From Nocardia niigatensis NBRC 100131 (GTDB lineage: Bacteria > Actinomycetota > Actinomycetes > Mycobacteriales > Mycobacteriaceae), in NCBI RefSeq assembly GCF_000308655.1, contig NZ_BAGC01000047.1:1-51014 (forward strand): a DNA stretch of 51,014 nt. Direction: 5' to 3'. Numbering within the stretch: position 1 is the stretch's first letter; each line of letters starts with the position of its first letter. The notes below the pieces were generated by a model that was given only the letters and a program-made list of their open reading frames with translations, ran no database searches and was not told where the DNA came from. Both the position numbers and the translations under genes were made by a program. This document shows positions 1-7,524 of this stretch, one piece after another.

Positions 1-2591
1 CCGGGGCCGCCGCCGATCAGCGCCGCGCCCGGGTCACCTCGGGACTGGCCGATCTGGACATCTGGCTCACCGATCAGGTGCGCACCGGCCTCGCGCAGTC
101 GGACCGGTCCATCCGGGCCTTCGACACCGTGGCGGCCCGCATGGTCGACGCGCAGGCTCCCGGAATCGCCGCGACCCTGCGCCAGTTGCCACTCGCCACC
201 ACCCATGCCGATTGGCCCCGGCTACTGCTGCGCGAATACGCCCGCCTGCACCTGCTGGCCACCGCGCATACCCGTCTCGACACCCTCTCCCCCGGCCTGC
301 GCGCCAGCGTGCGCACCCACATCGGCTACCCGACCCCGGCCGACACCGTCCGTGCCGAACCCGCGGTCCGCGACACCTGGCATGTCCTGGGCACCCGGAT
401 CACCACCGAGGACGGCCTCTACACCCGCCGAGTCTGGTTGCGCGGCCGCACCTCCGGCCGCTGGGCTCTGCTCGTCGACCACCACTACGGCAGCCCCGCC
501 TTCCCCAATGACACCCCGGCCCCCGGCTTCCAGATCGACGCCGACCTCCACTTCTATCCGAGCGCCGCACCCCTGCGCGCCCTCTGGGGCGACCGCCACG
601 AAGACATCCCCGAACCCTTCACGACCATTCCGCTGGCTACCGCCGGTCCCCTGACCGGTAATCTCGCTGCGGGGAGCGGCGCTTCGGCCGAACCTGGACC
701 GAGCGCCGATACGGCGCGGGCGGCAGGTCGCCCCGGCACCATCGCCGCCGCTCTCGGCGAGCAGGCGCGGGCGCTCGGGGCCGATCCCTTCCTGCGGTCC
801 TGGCCCGTGTTGCTGGCCGAGGTGGTGCCGGTTCGGGGTGAAAAGGGCTGGTACATCGTGGAATCCGGCGGGGATGCGCTGCCGGTGTCGATCGTCGAGG
901 GTGAGCCCTGGCGGCTGCTGGGGCTGTCCGGCGGGCATCCGGTCACCGTGCTCGGGGAGTGGACGGTGGACGGGCTGGTGCCGGTGGCGGCGCTGGCGGC
1001 CGGGTCCATGGTGGATGTCGGAGTGGCGCACGGGAATCCGATGCCGGTGCGGGGTGGGGTGGAGGATGCCGGGAGTGCCGAGCTGATCTCCGCGGCGCTC
1101 GTCGGCACGGCGCGACGGCATGCCGATCCGTCGGGATTGGCGGCGCCGGCGCGCGCCGCGTCGACCGGATTGACCGGGGATCCGGCCGCTGTGCTGCTGG
1201 AATCCATTGCGCTGCAGGATTGTTTCGCCCGCGGCGGCGTCTCGGCCACGTCGGCGGAGCGCACCGAAGCCGCGGCCGACGATGAGCGGCGGTTGCTGCC
1301 GGTCGCGGCGGGGGCGCGGCTGATCGGCATGCTGACCGACAATTCACCGTTCCTCGACGAATGGTTCGCGCTGGCCGGACCGCGAAACTTCCGGGCCCCG
1401 GACGGGCTGGTCAGTGTGCTGCTCGAGCGCGCCAAAGCGCTGGCGCCGCATCGCGAGCCGCTGCTGCGGCTGGCGGGTGCGCGCGGACGCTGGCTGGCGG
1501 CGCAGCATCCGGGCTGGCGGTCGCTGGTGCGGGCCGCCGCCGAGGATCAGAGCGTGTGGTCGCACGGCCGCGCGGCGGAACGGCGCAGCTGGCTGTCGCA
1601 ATTGCGGCAGCGGGATCCGGCGGCCGCGCGGGCGGCGTTGGCCGGATCCTGGGACACCGAGTCCGGGCCCGGGAAGGCGGAACTGCTGGCCGTGCTGGCG
1701 GACGGGCTCACGCTCGACGACGAGGCACTACTGGAGACCGCGCTCGACGATCGGCGCGCGGAGGTGCGCCGGCTGGCCGCGGATCTGCTGGGGCGGCTGC
1801 CGGATTCGGCCTTCGCGCGGCGGATGACCCACCGGGCGACGGCCTGGCTGAGTTTCGGTTCCCGGCCGGTGCGCCCGCAGCTGGTCACCACCGGCCCGGG
1901 CGTCCTCGACGAGGCGGCCCGGCGCGACGGCGTCGGAGATTCCTTCGGCTACACCGCCTATCGCGGCGACGGGGCGCCCGACCTGTCCACCGAATGGCTG
2001 CACCGGGTGGTGGCCGCCACGCCGCTGCGGCACTGGGAGCGCCTGCTCGGCCCGGCCGAGCGGGCGGTGCGGGTGGCCATGGCCGAGGGCGTGCGCGGCC
2101 CCATGCTCGCCGGCTGGTCGGATGCGGCGCTGGCGCAACGGAATCCGGAGTGGGCGCGGGCGCTGTTCGGCGCGATCGCCGGCACCGACGCCCGCGATAC
2201 CGACAGCGACAAGCTGCGCGAACTGTTCGCGCTGCAGCCCGAGGCCGACCAGGTGCGCTACCTGCGCGGTCTGGATTCCAGCTGGCTGGCGGAGATCGAA
2301 TCCATGGTGCGCGCCATGCCGCATCCGTGGCCCGGCCCGATGGCCGAGCACGTGCTGCGGCTGCTCACCGAGCGCGCCCAGCTGTGCGCCGACCGGCCGG
2401 GCGCGCCCAGCCTGGTGCCCGGCTCCTACCGGACGCTGTTCCGCGCGGCGTCCGCTCATTTCCCGGTCGCGGTGGCGGGCATGGTGTCCGGCATCGCGCG
2501 CCGGTGCGCGGATCCCTACTGGGAGCAGGCTTTCGACCAGCTCGCCCACGACCTCATTGAACGCACGACGATGCTCGAGGAGTTGCAGTGA
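1..2591 (+). CDS. SWIM zinc-finger protein fused to DUF5691 (5' end outside window)
   Basis: The frame is open from base 3 with no in-frame stop upstream of the first GTG (78), so the start lies outside the window and at least 862 residues are visible. The first ~300 residues match the C-terminal half of actinobacterial SWIM zinc-finger family proteins: a 'LWL.DQVRTGLA' block, 'VAARMVDAQAPG', 'TRRVWLRG' and 'DADLHFYPSAAPLRAL'. The zinc-binding SWIM cysteines would lie upstream. From about base 1078 ('ELISAALVGTARR') the rest matches DUF5691, a helical, HEAT-like family. In Streptomyces I know these as two adjacent genes, so this looks like a fusion. The stop overlaps the MoxR start (GTGA), indicating translational coupling. 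The family is related to E. coli YehQ. Molecular role is unknown; SWIM domains in general bind nucleic acid or protein. Confidence 0.8.
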   Translation, partial: GAAADQRRARVTSGLADLDIWLTDQVRTGLAQSDRSIRAFDTVAARMVDAQAPGIAATLRQLPLATTHADWPRLLLREYARLHLLATAHTRLDTLSPGLRASVRTHIGYPTPADTVRAEPAVRDTWHVLGTRITTEDGLYTRRVWLRGRTSGRWALLVDHHYGSPAFPNDTPAPGFQIDADLHFYPSAAPLRALWGDRHEDIPEPFTTIPLATAGPLTGNLAAGSGASAEPGPSADTARAAGRPGTIAAALGEQARALGADPFLRSWPVLLAEVVPVRGEKGWYIVESGGDALPVSIVEGEPWRLLGLSGGHPVTVLGEWTVDGLVPVAALAAGSMVDVGVAHGNPMPVRGGVEDAGSAELISAALVGTARRHADPSGLAAPARAASTGLTGDPAAVLLESIALQDCFARGGVSATSAERTEAAADDERRLLPVAAGARLIGMLTDNSPFLDEWFALAGPRNFRAPDGLVSVLLERAKALAPHREPLLRLAGARGRWLAAQHPGWRSLVRAAAEDQSVWSHGRAAERRSWLSQLRQRDPAAARAALAGSWDTESGPGKAELLAVLADGLTLDDEALLETALDDRRAEVRRLAADLLGRLPDSAFARRMTHRATAWLSFGSRPVRPQLVTTGPGVLDEAARRDGVGDSFGYTAYRGDGAPDLSTEWLHRVVAATPLRHWERLLGPAERAVRVAMAEGVRGPMLAGWSDAALAQRNPEWARALFGAIAGTDARDTDSDKLRELFALQPEADQVRYLRGLDSSWLAEIESMVRAMPHPWPGPMAEHVLRLLTERAQLCADRPGAPSLVPGSYRTLFRAASAHFPVAVAGMVSGIARRCADPYWEQAFDQLAHDLIERTTMLEELQ

Positions 2592-3688
2592 CCATGACTC
2601 AAGAACGGGAAGCCCTGCTGCGCCCGCACGCCGAACAGGCCTTCGCCGACGAACTGAAGGCCCTCGCCGCCGCCGACGATCGCCCGCGCCCGCCGTCCTG
2701 GCAGCTGTCGCCGTGGGCGGTGGTCACCTATCTGCTGGGCGGCACCCTGTCCGACGGCACCGTGATCAGCCCCAAGTACGTGGGCCCGCGCCGGCTCATG
2801 GAGGTCGCCGTCGCCACCCTCGCCACCGATCGCGCGCTGCTGCTGATCGGTGTGCCCGGAACGGCGAAAACGTGGGTTTCGGAGCATCTTTCGGCCGCCA
2901 TCGCCGGACATTCCACGCTGCTGGTGCAGGGCACCTCCGGCACCGCGGAGGAGGCGATCCGCTACGGCTGGAACTACGCCCGGCTGCTGGCCGAGGGGCC
3001 GAGCGAGGCCGCGCTGGTGCCCTCGCCGATCATGACCGCCATGCGCGCGGGGTCCATCGCACGGCTCGAGGAGCTCACCCGCATCCCCTCGGATGTGCAG
3101 GACGCGCTGATCACGGTGCTGTCGGAGAAGACGCTGCCGGTGCCGGAACTGGGCACGGAGGTGCAGGCGGCCAAGGGCTTCAATGTGATCGCCACCGCCA
3201 ATGACCGCGACCGCGGCGTCAACGAGCTCTCCTCCGCGCTGCGCCGCCGGTTCAATACCGTCGTGCTGCCGCTCCCGGCCGGTGAGGACGAGGAGGTCTC
3301 CATCGTGACCCGCCGCGTCGAACAGCTCGGCGCCGCACTGGAATTGCCCGCCGTGCCCGCGGCGGCCGAGGAGATCCGGCGCGTGGTGCGGGTGTTCCGC
3401 GAACTACGCTCGGGCATGACCCAGGACGGGCGCACCAAGCTCAAGTCTCCGACCGGCACGCTGTCGACGGCCGAGGCGATCTCGGTGATCACCAATGGCA
3501 TGGCGCTGGCCGCGCACTTCGGCGACGGCGTGCTGCGGCCCGCCGATATCGCGGGCGCGGTGCTGGGCGCGGTGGTCAAGGATCCGGTCGCCGACCAGGT
3601 GGTGTGGACCGAATACCTGGAGGCCGTGGTGCGCCAGCGGCCCGAGTGGTCGGACTTCTACCGGGCCTGCCGCGAGGTGCAGGAATGA
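2588..3688 (+). CDS. MoxR-family AAA+ ATPase (YehL-like)
   Basis: This is a 366-aa AAA+ ATPase of the MoxR/YehL type. Walker A is GVPGTAKT at residues 88-95. The Walker B position reads RLEEL (E161-E162) where MoxR proteins usually have an Asp-Glu pair. Sensor 1 is FNVIATAND and the arginine-finger region is LSSALRRRF. GTG 2588 overlaps the upstream stop; ATG 2594 is an alternative start two codons in. The stop overlaps the next ATG (ATGA at 3685). MoxR ATPases act as chaperone-like remodellers together with a VWA partner, which is present downstream at 6149. The target is unknown. Assignment to AAA+/MoxR is secure; cellular function is not. Confidence 0.9.
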   Translation: MTMTQEREALLRPHAEQAFADELKALAAADDRPRPPSWQLSPWAVVTYLLGGTLSDGTVISPKYVGPRRLMEVAVATLATDRALLLIGVPGTAKTWVSEHLSAAIAGHSTLLVQGTSGTAEEAIRYGWNYARLLAEGPSEAALVPSPIMTAMRAGSIARLEELTRIPSDVQDALITVLSEKTLPVPELGTEVQAAKGFNVIATANDRDRGVNELSSALRRRFNTVVLPLPAGEDEEVSIVTRRVEQLGAALELPAVPAAAEEIRRVVRVFRELRSGMTQDGRTKLKSPTGTLSTAEAISVITNGMALAAHFGDGVLRPADIAGAVLGAVVKDPVADQVVWTEYLEAVVRQRPEWSDFYRACREVQE

Positions 3689-5994
3689 CCACCGCCGCGG
3701 CGGTGCCGGCCGAGCCGGTGGTGCCGGCCGAGTCCGCGGGCGCGGCCGAGACGCGGGTCTTCGGGATCCGCCATCATGGGCCGGGTTCGGCACGCTCGCT
3801 GGCGCTGGCGCTGGCGCGGTTCCGGCCGGACGCCATCCTCATCGAGGGGCCCTCCGACGCCGATCCACTCCTCGGTTGCCTTGCGGCCGAGGGGATGTCG
3901 CCGCCGGTGGCGCTGCTCGCCTATCAGCCCGACAGCCCGGCCAAAGCCGCGTTCTGGCCCTTCGCGACCTTCTCACCGGAGTGGGTGGCGCTGCGGTATG
4001 CGGTGGACAACGGTGTGACCGTGGGGTTCTGCGATCTGCCCGCGAGTGTGGCGCTCGCGGCGACGGACGAGACCGGAGATCGGACCGATCCGCTGGCCAT
4101 CCTGGCGGCCGCCGCCGGATACGACGACGCCGAACGCTGGTGGGACGCCATTGTCGAATCCGCCTCGGACGCCGACATCTTCACGGCCGTCAACGAGGCC
4201 ATGGCCGCCCTGCGGGAGCACGCCGAGCACCCGGACGGCGAGCCCGCCGGCCAGGAATCCGATTCCGAGGACGAACCGCTCGCGGTCGAATCGGTGCGGA
4301 TCACCGTGGACGCGCACACGCTGCGGCGTGAGGCGCACATGCGGCAGATCATGCGAAAGGCGTTGAAGAACGGGGCACGACGGCTGGCGGTGGTATGCGG
4401 CGCGTGGCACGCGCCGGCGCTGGAGGGCAAGCTGGGCCCGGCCGCGCCCGACGCGCGGACCCTCAAGGGCATGCCGAAGAGCAAGGCCACGCTGACCTGG
4501 GTGCCATGGACGCATTCGCGGCTGGCCAGCTCGTCCGGATACGGCGCGGGCATCACCTCGCCGGGCTGGTACCACCACCTGTTCACCGAGACCGAGCAGC
4601 CCATCGCGCGGTGGCTGACCAAAGTGGCGGGCACGCTGCGGGCCCACGATCTGCCGGTGTCGAGCGCGCACATCATCGAATCCGTCCGGCTGGCCGAGAC
4701 TCTCGCGACGCTGCGGGAGCGGCCGCTGGCCGGGCTGTCGGAGGTCACCGAGGCCACCCGGGCCGTGCTGTGCGACGGCGACGAGACAATGCTGCGGCTG
4801 GTCAGCACCGAACTGGTGGTGGGTGAGGCCCTGGGGACGGTGCCGGAGGGGACGCCGACCGTACCGCTGGAGGCGGACCTGCGGGCTCAGATCAAGACGC
4901 TGCGATTGAAACAGCAGGCCCTGGAACGCACGGTGGACCTGGACCTGCGGACCGACGGCGGGCTGGCGAGATCGCGGCTGCTGCACCGGCTCCGGCTGCT
5001 GGGCATCGGGTGGGGGCGGCTCACCGACAGCCAGGTGCGCAATATCGGCACCTTCCGGGAGACCTGGACGCTGCGGTGGCGGCCGGAGCTGGCGATCGCG
5101 ATCGTCGAGGCGTCGCGGTGGGGTACCACGCTGCAGTCGGCCGCCGAGGCGAAAATCCTTGATACGGCGCGGGATCCGGACGTCACCGTCGGGAAGGTGG
5201 CGGCCGCGCTCGAGGAGGCGCTGCTCGCCGATCTGGGCGGCGCGACCGACGGACTGATCGCCCGGCTGGAATCGGTTGCGGCGCTGGATCACGACGTCAC
5301 CCACCTGATGGCGGCGCTACCCGGATTGCTGCGGATCATGCGCTACGGCGATGTGCGCGGCACCGACAGCGTGGCGCTCACCCGGGTCGCGGACAGCCTG
5401 CTGCTCCGCAGCTGCACCGGTCTGCCGGGCGCGGTCACCGGACTCGATACCGATGCGTCCGCCGCGCTGCGCACCCAGATCGACGCCGTGCACCTGGCGC
5501 TGTCGGCGCGCGACGACGAATGGGCCACCGGCACTTGGCTGTCCACCCTGGCGACCCTCGCCGATCGGGACGAGGTCAATGGCGGGATCGTCGGGCGGGC
5601 CGTGCGCCTGCTCTGCGATGCCGAGCGCATCGACGGCGCGGAATCCGGGCGCCGACTATCCGCGGCGCTCTCGGTCGGGCGCACCGCTCCCGACAAAGCG
5701 GCCTGGATCGACGGCTTCCTGGGCGGGCGCGGGCTGCTCCTGGTCCACGACCGAAACCTGTTGTCGCTCATCGATGATTGGCTGTGCGGGCTCGACGAGG
5801 CGCAATTCGTCGCCACCCTGCCCCTGCTGCGCCGGACCTTCGGCGCGTTCGAATCCGGCGAACGGCAGGCCATCGGCCAGGCCGTACGGCACGGCGCGCC
5901 AACGGCTTCGGATGCCCGCAGCACCGACTACGACACCGACCGCGGCGAGCTCGCCATGCGCGGGGCGGCCGAGATCCTCGGAGTGGCGGGATGA
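3685..5994 (+). CDS. DUF5682 family protein (YehM-like)
   Basis: A 769-aa protein. ATG 3685 overlaps the MoxR stop by 4 nt, so longer in-frame starts inside the MoxR gene can be discarded. The N-terminal motif is IRHHGPGS (residues 28-35), followed by LIEGPSDAD (52-60) and, near residue 237, VCGAWHAPAL. The His...Glu...His pattern recalls the EreA/ChaN/TraB-like fold; that link is my inference. The middle and C-terminal parts are long, Leu/Ala-rich and helical with no signal peptide or membrane segment, so it is probably cytosolic. DUF5682 genes regularly sit between MoxR and VWA genes, as in yehLMPQ. No reaction is known for the family. Confidence 0.85.
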   Translation: MTTAAAVPAEPVVPAESAGAAETRVFGIRHHGPGSARSLALALARFRPDAILIEGPSDADPLLGCLAAEGMSPPVALLAYQPDSPAKAAFWPFATFSPEWVALRYAVDNGVTVGFCDLPASVALAATDETGDRTDPLAILAAAAGYDDAERWWDAIVESASDADIFTAVNEAMAALREHAEHPDGEPAGQESDSEDEPLAVESVRITVDAHTLRREAHMRQIMRKALKNGARRLAVVCGAWHAPALEGKLGPAAPDARTLKGMPKSKATLTWVPWTHSRLASSSGYGAGITSPGWYHHLFTETEQPIARWLTKVAGTLRAHDLPVSSAHIIESVRLAETLATLRERPLAGLSEVTEATRAVLCDGDETMLRLVSTELVVGEALGTVPEGTPTVPLEADLRAQIKTLRLKQQALERTVDLDLRTDGGLARSRLLHRLRLLGIGWGRLTDSQVRNIGTFRETWTLRWRPELAIAIVEASRWGTTLQSAAEAKILDTARDPDVTVGKVAAALEEALLADLGGATDGLIARLESVAALDHDVTHLMAALPGLLRIMRYGDVRGTDSVALTRVADSLLLRSCTGLPGAVTGLDTDASAALRTQIDAVHLALSARDDEWATGTWLSTLATLADRDEVNGGIVGRAVRLLCDAERIDGAESGRRLSAALSVGRTAPDKAAWIDGFLGGRGLLLVHDRNLLSLIDDWLCGLDEAQFVATLPLLRRTFGAFESGERQAIGQAVRHGAPTASDARSTDYDTDRGELAMRGAAEILGVAG

Positions 5995-6152
5995 CTGCAC
6001 ATCGAATCCGGGGCGTTGCCGAACGTTCCCACCCCGGCCGGGAGCACGGCTCGGGCAACGTCGCCGACCGTACGGGCGAATCGGCTGGGGCGCAATGGTG
6101 TTCGCGGCGGTCACAACGTTACGAGTTGAACAGTTCGAAGGGATTGTCATGA
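5991..6152 (+). other. Possible 53-codon linker ORF between DUF5682 and VWA genes
   Basis: An ATG at 5991 overlaps the DUF5682 stop (ATGA), and this frame's stop TGA at 6150 overlaps the VWA ATG at 6149 (again ATGA). A 53-codon ORF therefore fills the only gap in the operon exactly and could couple translation across it. Against a real protein: only about two thirds of its codons end in G or C, well below the neighbouring genes, and the product is polar with no recognisable domain. It is best read as a possible coupling peptide or chance. Confidence 0.25.
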
Positions 6153-7318
6153 CCGAGATCGACGAAGCACAGGCGCGGCGGTGGCGGCTGGTGCTGGGCA
6201 GCGCCGGCGAGGCCGGGCTCGGGGGCGGGCTGGGGAGCGCCGACGATCAGGCGATGGATCGGGCGCTGGGGGCGCTCTACGATGCCGGTGGGCAGGGCGC
6301 GAGCGGGCGGCGTTCGGGCGGGCTCGGGGGTTCCGCACCGCAGGTGTCGCGATGGCTGGGCGATATCCGCCGCTACTTCCCGTCGACGGTGGTGGAGGTG
6401 CTGCAGCGGGACGCGGTGGACCGGCTGAACCTCACCGAATTGCTGCTCGAGCCGGAGCTGCTGGAGGCGGTCGAGCCGGACGTGCACCTGGTGGGGACGC
6501 TGCTGAGCCTGAACCGGGTGATGCCGGAGACCACCAAGGCCACCGCCCGCATGGTGGTCGAGAAGGTGGTGAAGGACATCGAGCGACGGATCGCGGCGGC
6601 GACCGTGGCCGCGGTCGGCGGGGCGCTGAATCGGGCGGCGCGCGTGTCGCGGCCGAAACTGCGAGACATCGACTGGGACCGGACCATTCGCAAGAACCTG
6701 GCCAACTATCTGCCCGAGCATCGGACCGTGGTGCCCGAGCGGCTGGTCGGGTACGGGCGCAAGGCGCAGGCGGTCAAGCGGGATGTGGTGCTGGCCATCG
6801 ACCAGTCCGGATCCATGGCGTCGAGCGTGGTGTACGCGTCGGTGTTCGGCGCGGTGCTGGCGTCCATGCGGTCGCTGCGCACTTCACTGGTGGTCTTCGA
6901 TACGGCCGTCGTGGATCTCACCGAGAAGCTGGCGGACCCGGTGGAGGTGCTGTTCGGCACGCAGCTCGGCGGCGGCACCGATATCAACCGCGCCATCGCG
7001 TACTCGCAGTCGCTCATCACCCGACCGGCCGACACGCTGTTCGTGCTGATCTCCGACCTGTACGAGGGCGGCGTCCGCGCGGAGATGCTGCGGCGCGTTC
7101 GCGCCATGAAGGAGGCCGGGATTCAGGTGGTGGTGCTGCTGGCGTTGTCCGACGAGGGCGCCCCCGCCTACGACCGCGACAATGCGGCGGCCCTGACCGC
7201 CCTGGGTGTACCCGCTTTCGCCTGCACCCCCGACCGTTTCCCGGACCTGCTCGCGGTGGCGCTGGATCGCGGCGATGTTGGGATGTGGGCACACAACGCG
7301 CTGAGCGGACAGACATAA
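6149..7318 (+). CDS. VWA domain protein (YehP/CoxE-like)
   Basis: A 389-aa protein with a C-terminal von Willebrand factor A domain and a complete MIDAS metal site: DQSGSM at 218-223, T277 in GGGTD, and D303 in ISDLYEGG. The first ~200 residues are a helical region with a Gly/Ser-rich stretch near residues 45-65. ATG 6149 is chosen because AAGGG lies about 8 nt upstream; the long upstream extension of the frame overlaps DUF5682 and is not credible. VWA proteins are the usual partners or substrate adaptors of MoxR ATPases. It closes the operon, and a hairpin follows the stop. No signal peptide is seen, so it is likely cytosolic. Confidence 0.9.
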   Translation: MTEIDEAQARRWRLVLGSAGEAGLGGGLGSADDQAMDRALGALYDAGGQGASGRRSGGLGGSAPQVSRWLGDIRRYFPSTVVEVLQRDAVDRLNLTELLLEPELLEAVEPDVHLVGTLLSLNRVMPETTKATARMVVEKVVKDIERRIAAATVAAVGGALNRAARVSRPKLRDIDWDRTIRKNLANYLPEHRTVVPERLVGYGRKAQAVKRDVVLAIDQSGSMASSVVYASVFGAVLASMRSLRTSLVVFDTAVVDLTEKLADPVEVLFGTQLGGGTDINRAIAYSQSLITRPADTLFVLISDLYEGGVRAEMLRRVRAMKEAGIQVVVLLALSDEGAPAYDRDNAAALTALGVPAFACTPDRFPDLLAVALDRGDVGMWAHNALSGQT

Positions 7319-7379
7319 TGGGCACGCACCACGTGGAAGCACCCTGCCACGCGGTGCGCCTCGAGGATAGAAGTGCCCA
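7319..7379 (+). terminator. Hairpin after the VWA gene
   Basis: GCACCACGTGG (7326-7336) pairs with CCACGCGGTGC (7347-7357) with one mismatch across a 10-nt loop. The flanking TGGGCAC (7319-7325) and GTGCCCA (7373-7379) form an outer 7-bp stem. It starts directly after the TAA stop. No U-tract follows, which is common for actinobacterial terminators. Confidence 0.55.
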
Positions 7380-7381
7380 AT

Positions 7382-7495
7382 GGTTCGCGGCCCGTCTCGT
7401 TCTGGACTGACGAAGCGGGGGAGTGAAGCGGAGGAGCGGAGGAGGGAAGAACGAGACCTCCAGGGCCGCGAACCCGCCCATAGCGAAGCGGAGGG
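7382..7495. repeat. Long inverted-repeat element, copy A
   Basis: The arms GGTTCGCGGCCC plus GTCTCGTTCT (7382-7403) pair perfectly over 22 bp with AGAACGAGAC (7448-7457) and GGGCCGCGAACC (7463-7474), interrupted only by a 5-nt bulge. The 44-nt loop is purine-rich (GAAGCGGAGGAG-type repeats). A tail GCGAAGCGGAGGG (7483-7495) follows. A second copy with identical arms lies at 19778-19911, and partial copies at 15430-15495 and 30554-30582. Confidence 0.85.
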
Positions 7496-7524
7496 CGAAT
7501 TAGATACAGAACGGGGGCTCGATT

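Noticed and set aside
7382..7474. CRISPR-like repeat
   Set aside because: A single inverted repeat per locus with no spacer array or cas genes.
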